Assembly (NCBI GenBank): GCA_013396915.1
Contig: VWZL01000443.1
Coordinates: 125,921 to 189,920, forward strand
Length of the DNA stretch: 64,000 nucleotides
Direction of reading: 5' to 3'
From: Stercorarius parasiticus
Taxonomy: Eukaryota > Chordata > Aves > Charadriiformes > Stercorariidae
The position numbers and the translations under genes are program-made. Within the stretch, counting starts at the first letter, position 1. The number at the start of each line of letters is the position of its first letter. The notes below the pieces were generated by a model. It saw only the letters and a program-made list of their open reading frames with translations, ran no database searches and was not told the DNA's origin. Positions 1-9,752 of the stretch are shown one piece after another.

Positions 1-390
1 TATCAGAGTTGCATATAGCGCTTTATGTTAAACAAATAGCATTGTGTGTTGTTCAGGGCTTTTTTGAAAGTAAAATTTAAGTCATGACCAGGTAGTTCCT
101 TTGTGTAATTTTTTGTCTACTGAGATGTATTTAAAGTTCTGCTTCTTTGAATATGGTAGGAAGAATCATGTTAGCCTGCAGTACACGCTAATGTAGACAG
201 AGTCAGCGTGGCCTTTTGCATGTCTTATTTAGTGAGAGTTAATGCACAACTATATGCCTTATTGATCTGACGTAGCTTGAGAAAGGAATCTTGATTAAGT
301 ATAGCTCTACACAGTTACTCCTGTTCATCCCAGAAAATGACACATCCTGGAATTTTAGATTTACTCCTGAGCTGCAGGAAATACAAGAGA

Positions 391-433
391 TTTTTTTTTA
401 ATTAATTTTTTTTTCTTTCTTTTCTTTTTCCTA
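391..433 (+). repeat. T-rich tract
   Basis: A roughly 43-base run of T with a few A and C, ending in a CTAG at 432-435. It resembles a polypyrimidine tract before a splice acceptor, but the sequence after it has no long open frame and no recognisable exon, so I call it only low-complexity DNA. Confidence 0.6.
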
Positions 434-1324
434 GACTGTAGTCTTGTTTGGACAGTTTCAGCCAGTGGAGTAAGGCGATCTCACTCCTGGCAGGTGTGAC
501 TGTGTGTCTCCCTGTCTGTTACAACATCCAGGATATAGAGCTTTGGAAGGGTGAAGTAGCACATGGAGCTTGTAGGCAAGGGCTTTTGTCATTCTAAGGA
601 ATATAAACATTAAATCAGTAGTCCCTTGAACGTCAACTATTGTCAAACCCTTAGATGCAGGTGATGGTACCTAAGATCAAGTATTTTTATTTTATTTCAA
701 ACGTGGTAAACTTTTCTAAATGTTGTCTGCTCAACGTGGTACGCCTAAAGAATTCTTGCTCTTGCAGGTTTCTTGTAAACTTATGCTTTACCTCATGCAC
801 TAAGTACCTCAAACAACCCAATCTGCCAGGGAATTCTTTTCCAGGAGGTTTTTATGTAACCCAATAGCTACTTGTTACTCAGTACCTAAAATAGGTACAA
901 AATATTCAGTCACTCCTGTTTATAAAAGAAACAAAGTGATTGCAGAATCTAAAAACACTAGCTTTAAGTGGGTCAATTCCTTTCTGATTTAAAGTGATAC
1001 AGCAATGTTGAGGTCAAAGGACTTCAGCAGTTTCTCTCAGCTCTGTAGCTATAAAATATGTATTTTGATGATGTAACAAGATGAAGGGATCTTAGAGTTT
1101 ACATCTAAGGTGAAATAATTTTAAAAGACCAGAGGATTATTCTGTGATTTGCTAATATCATTGTTATTCATCAACGTGTAGTTTTATCAGGATAATCACT
1201 ACAGGTGATTTTTTCCCCCTACAATAGTATGCTCCACATGTGGGGTTACTTTAAATATATGGCAGGGCAAGAATAAATGTTAATTCATTTTTTACACACC
1301 TGTTCTGTTATATGATTACAAAAT

Positions 1325-1340
1325 AATATATATATATAAA
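1325..1340. repeat. short (AT)n run
   Basis: Short alternating A/T run followed by an A-run; probably a minor microsatellite. Confidence 0.6.
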
Positions 1341-1630
1341 AACACAACCTTTAAAACAGCCATAGAGAATTAACAATTCAAAGGGAAACAAAACTGTGAT
1401 GTGAGATTCTCATGCTACCTGCATATTCTATAGTGACCTGAACGTTTACATATAAAGGATTGTCCATAATTGTTAAAATGATTTATCAATTTTTTTCTCC
1501 TGCATTAGTGTAATACAAGGCATGGTATGGCTCTATTCTCTATTGGGCAGAGGGGTGTCAGGAAACACCATGAAACAACACTCTGGGCTGCTGCAGTGGC
1601 AATGCATCTCTGGTCCACTTAACCTGTGAG

Positions 1631-1661
<31 letters not shown>

Positions 1662-1672
1662 CGCGTGCGCAT
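1631..1672. repeat. compound (AT)n(GT)n(GC)n microsatellite
   Basis: Forty-two bases alternate purine and pyrimidine without interruption: about six AT units, nine or ten GT units, then a GC-rich end (GCGCGTGCGCAT). Uninterrupted alternation of this kind, with GT and GC dinucleotides, is the classical sequence type able to adopt left-handed Z-DNA. Length is likely polymorphic. Confidence 0.92.
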
Positions 1673-1697
1673 TTTTGGCATAATAACCCCACTACCT

Positions 1698-1714
1698 AAT
1701 TCATTCATTCATTT
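1698..1714 (+). repeat. (ATTC)n tetranucleotide run
   Basis: Three to four ATTC units just downstream of the compound dinucleotide microsatellite. Confidence 0.75.
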
Positions 1715-2893
1715 ATCTTAGATATTTATGAACTCTCTTTTCAATGAAAAAAAATTGGAAAGATCCATGGAGATTAAATTCCCTTGTAAACTCGGGCTGC
1801 ATGGAAGTGCTACCCAGGATAAGCTGTGTGCTAAGGGGCTGCGATTCTGGAATTGTGATGTTACTGGTGATATTATTCATATTTTTAGTGTGAAGAACTA
1901 TATCACTGTCAGTGCCAGTCACATGACAGTGCAGGACCAAAAATGGATTCCCTGAGATCATCTTGCTTTGTCATGCTAGAGACATAGAGACACAGTTGTT
2001 GGAGCAAAATAAAATTTGCAGAAGAAGTGGAAACTTTTGATTACAACTAGAATTTGCTCTTTATGCAGCACCCCATCTCACTGTTGTCCTCTCCTTTGCT
2101 ACCTAAAACTATTTAAGAATGCATTAATTTTTCTAAAATAAAATAGCAGAATAATAACTGGGATATCTCTCAGGGCATGCCACTGTCTGGGAAGTACATG
2201 CATTTAGATAATATTAATTTTGCCCCAAAGGCAAAGGGGTCTCCATCTGCTCAAATCTTTCATTACTTAGCCTATGAAAGGCTCTACATTACTTTTCAGT
2301 AACTTCTTAATCTCCACAGGAATGGTTACTACCCTGACATTGCAAGCCAATCTCACCATCTAAAATTCCAATTATCACTGATTTCTTTATGAACCTGTTT
2401 GCTTATGCTTAGTTTCCGACACATCCCTACTCATGTTATATCTTGAGATACACTTTAATTAGGTTTAGTCAGCTTGGAAATGAACTGTGAGCTTACTGGA
2501 GCACTGCCAACAGGCAGCATGATATTGTCCTTTTTGATCTATTTAGATGTCTTATGTATATATTGATTCATAAAGGCTGGAAGTTCTATTTATACTAGGG
2601 TCAAGTCAACTGCAGCAGCAAGAAATTGCATTTCATATGTCATGGCTTAATATGAAGGATCCAGGGAACTGAAAAGTCTCCCATCTAGTAAACATGAGGA
2701 ACAGGGCATTCAAAGGCTCTTATCCAATGTCTCCTACACATCCAAAAGGAAAGAGGATTCTTTGGCTTCCTAGAGGCAAAAGTGACATTACAGAATCACA
2801 GAATCACACAGAATCACAGAATGGTTCAGATTGGAAGGGGCCTTAAAGATCACCTAGTTCCAACACCCCTGCCATGGGCAGGGACACCTCCCA

Positions 2894-3553
2894 CTAGACC
2901 AGGCTGCTCAAAGCCTCATCCAGCCTGGCCTTGAACACTTCCAGGGATGGGACATCCACAACTTCCCTGAGCAACCTGTTCCAGTGCCTCACCACCCTCA
3001 CAGTAAAGAATTTCTTCCTGATATCCAATCTAAATCTACCCTCTCTCAACTTGAGGCCGTTACCCCATGTCCTATCATAACAGTCCCTGATAAAGTCCCC
3101 CCCCATCCTTCCTGTAGGCCCCCTGGTACTGGAAGGCTGCTATAAGGTCTCTTCGGAGCCTTCTCTTCTCCAGGCTGAACAACCCCAACTCTCTCAGCCT
3201 GTCCTCATAGCATAGGTGCTCCAGCCCTCTGATCATCTTCATGGCCCTCCGCTGGACCCGTTCCAACAGGTCCATGTCCTTCTTGTGCTGAGGACTCCAG
3301 AGCTGGACGCAGGACTCTGGGTGGGGTCTCACCAGAGTGGAGTAGAGGGGCAGAATCACCTCCCTCAATCTGCTGGCCACACTTCTTTTAATGCAGCCCA
3401 GGATACCGTTGGCTCTCTGGGCTGCAAGCACGCATTGCCGGCTNGTGGACATTGAGCCATTGACTGCAACCCTTTGAGTGCGGCCATCTAGCCAGCTCCT
3501 TATCCACCAAGTGGTCCATCCATCAAATCCATGCTTTTCCAATTTAGAGACCA
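2894..3553 (-). pseudogene. CR1 ORF2 (RT/C-terminal) remnant
   Basis: Remnant of the CR1 ORF2 polyprotein, which in intact elements carries endonuclease and reverse transcriptase and copies the element RNA at a nicked target. Reading on the minus strand, 3553-3445 gives an RT-palm segment ([17 protein letters not shown]). After the N at 3444 the frame resumes in the post-RT region ([19 protein letters not shown], then the [18 protein letters not shown] motif). The frame then shifts near a run of eight C at 3097-3104 and continues as the conserved C-terminus ([10 protein letters not shown]...[11 protein letters not shown]), ending at 2894. The catalytic FADD motif falls in the missing part. 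The open frame that crosses the N is an artefact of the gap. Not functional. Confidence 0.9.
3444..3444. other. single-N assembly gap inside CR1
   Basis: One ambiguous base separates two CR1 segments that should be several hundred bases apart. In the copy at 8784 the stretch from the equivalent post-RT point (about 9420) to the QGSVLGP motif (about 9752) is some 330 bases, and all of that is absent here. The N therefore marks missing sequence of unknown length, not one unread base. Confidence 0.85.
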
Positions 3554-5520
3554 ACTAACATCAACTTGAACTCCAGCTCATTGATAACAGTAATTCCTAT
3601 AGGAACTCTTAAGTAACTCTTTCCTGACCTAAGAGATGGTGCTTTCTGAAGCATTAGCACATGTTTTGTTACTTCATGTTACCTTATACCCGTCCACTAG
3701 TTTGGTAATTGGCCTTTCCAAAATGTTTCATGATGATTGGTAACAAGCTCATCTTTATAAGGCCTTTTTCACTGTTCTTTATTTTGAGTGGTAAATTTAT
3801 GTTCTCAAAAATCCACGGGGTGTCTATGATCCTTTTTGTCAGTTGGATAGCAGCAGAAATGCTAAGCTCCTTGAAAGATTCCCATCAGACAAATATCTGA
3901 TGATTATATTTAAAGTTTTCAATACTTGCTAGTTGTGTCTAAATACCCAAGATCAGTTTCATGTACAATAGTAAGATTGTGCATTTGCATAGAAGAGTTT
4001 CACTAGATTTCAGATAGTTCAGTTTTAAATAAAGCAGTTGGATGCTATTTATGAGAAGCTTGCAGATGTCATGTCTTATGTTAGTTAGGCATCACGGCTC
4101 TCGGAGGGCAGAATGCAAGTGTAGTGCTTCATTGGGAACATGATTTTCTGTTGGGAAGGTCTAATTTAGCACTGCACTGCTTCTGAAATCATTGCCTGTA
4201 ATCAGTCAGATCTGTTAAACAGAGGTTGACAGATTGACAGATGAATGGTCCTAAAAAACTTTGATGCTATTCAGTTATGTGCTATAAAAAAAGCAAAACT
4301 GAAGAATAAGGAAAGGAAAAAAAGTCAGCAAAATTATGAGTGAGAGATAAGTCTGACAAGGGTTATATCATGTGTTATTAAAGAGAGGAATGAGATGAGA
4401 GGATGTGGCCTGTTCTGCAGGAAAGAGAAAATAGAATCCCCATCCAGAAATTTTGTCTACTACTGGGTCTCTGCACATAAGCAACATGTCTCTTTAAGTA
4501 GGCTGCTTGAAGTAGCTGATTCAGCCTTACCTCTTTAATGCATTAATTTCCCCCTTCTCTGTCTTCATTGCATTATGCTGTCCTCTTCTGCTGCAGGAGG
4601 AACCACTACCTAATTGCCAGGTTCATTGTTTAGTAAGAAAAGAACAGACCCCATGCAAGGGTATCTACATGGGTTAGTGAGTAGTGATCAAGGGGTATAG
4701 TGTAACAGTCATTCAGATGTCCTTCCCCAACCATCCCTTGATACTGTCGGTAGGGGGAGGGGAACCACTCTGTTGACTCATATTAGTTATCTTGTTCATT
4801 GCATTCTAGGATTTATGGATCCATATCTATCTCATTGACCTTTCACATCCTATTGACACTGGCTTGGGATGATGTCCTCCCACCTACTCCCCAAGGAAGA
4901 GAAAAGGAAAAGGAAGATAACATTAAACACTAAATAGAACAAAGCAGACTAAACTGTCTTTGCTTTTTGTTACAGGTATCAACTCAGGAAAACTGCAAAC
5001 TTCCAAAAAAATTTAATACATTCCAGATCTCTACTTGCAGTACAACTACTCCAGAAGTTGCAGGCCACTTTGGTACGACGATGTTACCACTGTGGATGCC
5101 ACTGCAGAAACGTGTAAGAGTATCCCAGCCAACTTCAACCTAGATGTCTCAAGGACCAGTATCTAATTATGCATGATAACCCAGAGCAGAGGGTAAGCAT
5201 GGAACAACTATTCTCTTTCTTTTCCAGTGGCATTAGATTAAGCCGTCAGGTGGCAAGATGAAACCCAACAAAAAAGAACACAATGCTTTAGAAAACATAC
5301 AATAAATGCATGGAAATCTGTGCAGTGGGATGATGTGCCTGCTAAAACTGCACATAGGATCAAAATCTGGAAACCAATATTTTGTGGGTTACATAAAGGT
5401 AACAGGCTGCTCTGTGGAAGAAGTAGTGTCTGCAGCCAGCACATGTATTATATTAGAAAGGGGATGGGATGCTTTCCACTAGCACTTCTAAACAAGAATT
5501 TGAGTTAGACTGGTGATCTC
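3554..5520. other. unique noncoding DNA
   Basis: Nothing recognisable. Open frames are short (up to about 68 codons) and overlap on both strands. A polypyrimidine-like stretch followed by ACAG at about 4960-4976 looks like a splice acceptor, but no long or conserved-looking frame follows. Confidence 0.55.
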
Positions 5521-5554
5521 ATGACACTTGGTATATGTCTTTTCCCTCTTTTGT

Positions 5555-6060
5555 TATGGCCTCAGGGCACTGTTAGCCCTGACCATCCCTGCCCAGCCCT
5601 ACTGGGGATCTTCCCCTCCACAAGCCCCATGGCCCAGGACCCCATGTCAGCCCCCCAGGGCTGTCAGCCCCTGCCCCAACAGCACTGCAGCAGGGCTGGT
5701 CTCCAGCTCCCCACAGCCCTGCCTGGCCATGGACCCTACCGAGCCAGGCCCACCCATGGGCCCATGTCCCAGCCCGGCCTCATCCCATCCCCAGGGAGGT
5801 CCCCAACACCTGGGGCTGGGGCTCCCCTGGTGCCCCACAGCTGCCCTGCTCCAGGACAAGCCATGGCTGCCAGGCCTTGCTGTGACTGACCCCAGGGAGA
5901 CCATGACAATCCTGGCACCTCCACTGCTTTTAAATGAGTGTGACCATGCACTTAATCCTGCAGGTAGAGCTTCGGGCTGAAGTTTAAGAGCTGTTAGTGA
6001 AAGCTGGGGCCTTTGGTTAATAGAACCCAAAGGTCAGGGGCTCAGGTTCCTAAATGGTTT
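5555..6060. other. GC-rich, CpG-poor island of unknown origin
   Basis: A block of strikingly different composition from its AT-rich flanks, strongest at 5560-5910, with many C runs on the plus strand. CpG is very scarce: I count two in 5560-5910, so this is not a CpG island. A 150-codon plus-strand frame (5528-5980) and a 127-codon minus-strand frame (5647-6030) cross it, but both are low-complexity, rich in P, G, A and S, and match no family I know. The GC content itself makes stop codons rare. The 3' part to about 6060 grades back to normal. A decayed transposable element, perhaps an LTR, or a GC-rich insertion are the likely explanations. Confidence 0.5.
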
Positions 6061-7114
6061 TAAAAGCACATATGGCCATTGAATTTGTTGCTAGCATTAG
6101 CTTTACATTTATTTAGTTTATTATTTTACCCAGGCAGAAGTGTGCCAGAAGTACATAGAAACCTCATCATTCATGTGGTGTTTATATATGCAATTAAAGA
6201 AAAACTGCCACAACTCTTAGACCCTCAAATACCCATGAGAGTGTAACTATTGATGAGAGACAGAAATAGAAAATGACAGTGTAATGTGAACATTTTCTAT
6301 AACTTCATCATATGCAAATTTGGAGATCCTCTACTTTTGTATTTGTCGCAATTCCAACCAACTTCAATGGGTTTGTGCAAATTATATCATCTGATGATCA
6401 GGCCTTTGATTTGTGAGTTGCAATAGTTTCAGAGGGTGTGAGACTGAATTTTTGACATGTATGGTCAGGTAATCTTATTGTGTAAACAGTTCCAGTGTTT
6501 TCAGTGAAATAAGGCTTGGAAATGAAGCTTTGCCTCATGAATGTGAACATGTTCTTCACTACAGGAAGAATAAATTTCCGTAAATGTGATCACATACCTT
6601 AGCACTTCTGTCTCTTGTTCTAAAACTAATAAAAAGCTATTCAAATACCTGTGAGGGATGTCTTGAGAAGAAAACATCTTCAAAGAGCTTTGGGATCCTC
6701 AAAAGAAAGTGCATTTATATTATCATTATTACAAGAGCACAAGGCTGTTTGAAACATTACATTTTGCTGTGGGCAGTAAATACACTATTGCTACAAAATG
6801 ATTAACAGTCTCACCATCTGTTACAGGTGCAATGATAATTGACAGTTTTATGCATAACTAACATTGACATGATCTGTCTTTGCAGTCCTGTGTTTGCCAT
6901 TTAATTTTGTTATTTTCTTCAAGCAATAGCAATATATTCAATTTTACTGAAATGATACATATTTACTGATTAAACTTACTATTTCTTTTCATGTTTTCCT
7001 TCTTTAGTTATTACCCCCAATCATGACCCTAAAGACTTTCTAATAACTAAAATATGCCACTAAATGGGAAAAAATGCACTCATTTTAAAATATTTTTTCT
7101 TCCAAAGCAGCATG
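6061..7114. other. unique AT-rich noncoding DNA
   Basis: No exon or RNA gene seen. It contains one short old repeat fragment, listed separately, and otherwise nothing I recognise. Confidence 0.55.
6349..6410 (+). repeat. ancient amniote repeat fragment (ACTTCAATGGG core)
   Basis: The order ACTTCAATGGG, then GTGCAAATTATATCAT, then CTGATGATCAGGCC matches the layout of an old interspersed repeat common in birds and reptiles: a CATTGACTTCAATGG core, a 'TTTACACCAG'-like middle and a 'GATCTGGCC'-like end. I cannot give the family name with certainty. The match is recalled by eye, so confidence is moderate. Confidence 0.45.
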
Positions 7115-7480
7115 TCATATAGGCTGAGACCAAAGGCCTGTTTAGCTTTCTGTCTCCTATTTTGATGGTAGCTCCTAGATGATGCTTAGAGCAAAAACAA
7201 GAATCAGGGCAGGTACAGAAAAATTCTCCCTTTAAACCTCCCAGTTTAAGGCATTTAACAGGGCAGACTTTCTGAGCCAGAGGCTGTTATTTGTCCATTG
7301 TGTTTAAAAGCTTCTAGTGGACCTGTCTTCTGTGATTTTTGTCCAGTTCTTTTTTGAACTCATTCAGACTGTTGGCCTCAACAGCTTACTGTGTCAATGA
7401 GTTGGACAGTTTATTATGTAATGCGGTTTTAAACTTGGTACCTGAAAATTTGGATTGTGAATTCTCTTGTCTTCTTTTTC
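7115..7480 (-). mobile_element. ancient CR1/L3-like LINE 3' remnant
   Basis: A heavily decayed LINE of the CR1/L3 group on the minus strand, 3' end near 7115. Reading 7430-7340 on the minus strand gives HNKLSNSLTQ, a stop, then AVEANSLNEFKKELD. This lines up with the ORF2 C-terminus of the young CR1 at 2894 ([23 protein letters not shown]): the N.L core, a hydrophobic/acidic spacer, SL..F and K.LD are kept. The plus-strand text (TTTTTTGAACTCATTCAGACTGTTGGCCTC, in two parts around 7352-7380) and the leader near 7120 ('GAGACCAAAGGCCTG') are the familiar look of old amniote CR1-type tails. It is much more diverged than the three young CR1 copies and carries stops. Confidence 0.7.
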
Positions 7481-8370
7481 TGTGGCTGCCATCAAAATCA
7501 CTGGGAAGCAAGGATTCTTCTGGTGTTTGAACGAGAACTATGATGTAACTATATAAGGAAAGCATCTGATTGTATTTGTTAACACAAAACATTTGTAAAA
7601 CTCCCTGATCCCAAGAAACATGGTGAAAGTATTTTCTGTCCTGTGATACAGTTCTACAGTCAGAATGGGGTCAAAACTGTAATGCCTCAAACAGCTGACT
7701 GCTGGGCAAAGAATAATGGTGGTGACTTTACTATGTTTCCTAACCAATACCTGTCTCTAACACGTCCTATGCAATTAGCCTACTTTAAATGCATGAAAAG
7801 ATAAGAATGAAGGGATATATCAGTAGACAGTGAAAGAGACCTGTGAGAAATAAGCTTATATGAGAAATCGTTCTAGTCCAATAGTCACAGAATGTATTAA
7901 AATATATTCATAAAGAAAGGAGGCTGATTTACTGTCATGCTGTTTCCTATTTGTAAGGATTTGGATGCATCCTTGTTATTCATAAAATGCGGATGTTCCC
8001 TAACTTGGCAGTAGAGATGGCAGCACAACTGAGGATGGCAGTTAATGGGCCTTGTAGCCCTATATCTTTAAAATATTTTTGTTGCAAAACATTGATGGAC
8101 TTCTTGGCTGTTTCTTGTATTTTTCCTGTGTTTCCCAAATTTAGCTAAGCTGTGTCTTCACATCCGCAGAAGAAGCTTTCTCCAGTTTAATAGCCTTTTA
8201 CTGCAATGTTGAATTCCCTAATAGCTCCTAACATAGCATGAATTGTGACAGTACGACTTAAAGAGAGAAACCAAGAGCACACCAGCAAGGGACTACAAAA
8301 GGGATTACACTTTTCCAGTGATGGTTCTTGGCAAGAGTTTGAGCTGGAGGATGTGCCAATACCCTCTGAG

Positions 8371-8398
8371 TACCGGTACCGGTTTGTCAGTACCAAAC
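8371..8398. repeat. ACCGGT tandem palindrome with adjoining hairpin
   Basis: Bases 8372-8383 read ACCGGTACCGGT, a perfect 12-nt palindrome made of two ACCGGT sites. Overlapping it, GGTTTG (8381-8386) and CAAACC (8394-8399) can pair across a seven-base loop. Seen directly; function unknown. Confidence 0.7.
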
Positions 8399-8597
8399 CA
8401 AGAGCTTGTCTCTCCTGTGCTGCTAGTGAGCCCCTCTCTCCTTCCTGCTTTTCTCCTTCCATCTAGGTAATATTTGATCCTGAAACAAAGGGAACGAAAG
8501 CCAGAAGGTGTAAACACTTAGGAAGAGAAGTTTGGTAAAAAGACTGGCTGGATTGGGAAGAGAAGTCTGTTCCCTTCCTGTGAATGCAACAAAGCAC

Positions 8598-8616
8598 AAA
8601 GTGTCTGAGACACTTT
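8598..8616. repeat. 19-nt perfect inverted repeat
   Basis: AAAGTGTCT, one central G, then AGACACTTT: nine-base arms that pair exactly around a single base. Could be a dimeric protein site or chance; no neighbouring gene helps decide. Confidence 0.7.
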
Positions 8617-8640
8617 CTGTCGGGGGCCATGTGGGCTGCT

Positions 8641-8693
8641 CCATAAGGGCCATGGTTGTGGTGGCAGGTGTCTGCCTGCCCATAAGGGCCATG
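8641..8693 (+). repeat. two-copy direct repeat, 39-bp period
   Basis: CCATAAGGGCCATG occurs at 8641-8654 and exactly again at 8680-8693; a third partial copy, GGGCCATG, lies at 8624-8631. Probably a small local duplication. Confidence 0.75.
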
Positions 8694-8783
8694 CCTTCCC
8701 ACAATTCTCAAAGAACAGAGCAGGTCTGGTGAAAACAAAGTCGGATGTGGACTAGATCGATGGGCAAGTCCAAAGTGATGAGG

Positions 8784-9752
8784 TCATAGAATCATAGAAT
8801 CATGGAATCATACAATCATTTTGGTTTGAAGAGACCTTTAAGATCATTGAGTCCAACCGTTAACCTAACACTGCCAAGTCCACTACTAAACCATGTCCCT
8901 CAGCACTACATCTACATGTCTTTTAGATACCTCCAGGGATGGTGCCTCAACCACTTCCCTGGGCAGCCTGTTCCAATGCTTGACAACCATTTCTGTGAAG
9001 AAATTTTTCCCAATATCCAACCTAAAGCTCCCCTGGTGTAACTTGACGCCATTTCCTCTTGTCCTATCACCTGTTACTTGGGAGAAGAGACCGACCCCCA
9101 CCTCTCTACAACCTCCTTTCAGGTAGTTGTAGAGACTGATAAGATCTCCCCTCAGCCTCCTTTTCTCCGGACTAAACAATCCCAGTTCCCTCAGTCTCTT
9201 CTCATAAGACTTATTCTCCAGACCCTTCACCAGCTTTGTTGCCCTTCTCTGAACATGCACCAGCACCTCAATGTCTTTCTTGTAGTGAGGGACCCAAAAC
9301 TGAACACAGCATTCGAGATGCGGCCTCACCAGTGCTGAGTACAGAGATACAGTCACTCCCCTAGTCCTGCTGGCCAGGATGCCATTGGCCTTTGTGGATA
9401 CCTGGGCACACTGCTGGCTCACATTTAGCCCACTGTCAACCAACACCCCCAGGTCCTTTTCTGCTAGGCAGCTTTCCAGCCACTTTTCCCCAAGCCTGCA
9501 GCGTTGCTTGGGGTTGTTGTGACCCAAGTGCAGGACTTGGCACCTGACCTTGTTGAACTTCATACCATCAGCCTCGGTCCATCAATCCATCCTGCCCAGA
9601 TCCCTCTGTAGAGCCTTCCTACCCTCAAGCAGATTAACACTCCTGCACAAGTTGTTGTTGTCTGCAAATTTACTGAGGGTGCACTCAATCCCCTCATCCA
9701 GGTTGTTGATAAAGACATTAAACAGAACTGGCCCCAGTACTGAGCCCTGGGC
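8784..9752 (-). mobile_element. CR1 LINE, 5'-truncated, long ORF remnant
   Basis: Minus-strand CR1 with its 3' end at 8784, where four ATAGAATC-type octamers are visible. The 3' UTR spans roughly 8784-8885 and the ORF2 coding part runs up to the QGSVLGP motif at about 9752, where CR1 similarity stops abruptly. The C-terminal signature ([18 protein letters not shown], then [14 protein letters not shown]) differs clearly from the copies at 2791 and 51984, so two CR1 subfamilies are present in the window. The sequence just beyond the 5' break (9753 onward) is GC-elevated and unidentified. Confidence 0.96.
8886..9751 (-). pseudogene. CR1 ORF2 RT C-terminal half, inactive
   Basis: Remnant of CR1 ORF2. 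On the minus strand it starts in the reverse-transcriptase domain at the [15 protein letters not shown] motif (9751 downward). It passes the catalytic motif near 9650-9680, which reads FADN instead of the usual FADD, then shifts frame near 9560. A 225-codon stretch then runs open to the natural stop at 8886 ([20 protein letters not shown] ... [17 protein letters not shown]). Beside [11 protein letters not shown] about seven or eight residues seen in other CR1 copies (C-I-.-.-S-V-A-like) are missing, an in-frame deletion. With no 5' half, a changed catalytic aspartate and a frameshift, it cannot code for active enzyme. Confidence 0.92.

Larger units (their letters stand above)
1..2790. other. 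unique AT-rich noncoding DNA
   Basis: No recognisable exon, RNA gene or interspersed repeat is seen here on either strand. The open frames are all under about 85 codons, lack any family motif and occur on both strands over the same bases (for example 1713-1961 and 1728-1955), as expected of chance. Simple repeats inside it are listed separately. Either intergenic or intronic DNA would look like this. Confidence 0.6.
2791..3553 (-). mobile_element. CR1 LINE, 5'-truncated and gapped
   Basis: A minus-strand CR1 non-LTR retrotransposon. Its 3' end is at 2791, where the plus strand shows repeated AGAATCAC octamers, the usual CR1 terminal repeat; the highly characteristic 3' UTR and ORF2 C-terminus follow. 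Similarity to CR1 stops near 3553, so the copy is 5'-truncated, as most CR1 copies are. A single N at 3444 joins two CR1 parts that are not adjacent in an intact element. Protein similarity places it in the same broad group as the copy at 51984 and apart from the one at 8784. Confidence 0.95.
7481..8783. other. unique noncoding DNA with palindromic motifs
   Basis: No recognised gene. Overlapping frames of up to 93 codons occur on both strands between 8187 and 8738 and have no family features. The part from about 8230 to 8760 is richer in GC than its surroundings and contains a palindrome-hairpin pair, a 19-nt inverted repeat and a 39-bp-spaced direct repeat, listed separately. Confidence 0.5.

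Noticed and set aside
391..435. Polypyrimidine tract plus CTAG as a splice acceptor
   Set aside because: No open or conserved-looking exon follows; T-rich tracts are common in this composition.
5560..5910. CpG-island promoter
   Set aside because: GC is high but only about two CpGs are present.
5528..5980. 150-codon proline-rich frame in the GC-rich island
   Set aside because: Low-complexity, overlapped by another plus frame and two minus frames of similar length, and fully explained by the scarcity of stops in GC-rich DNA.
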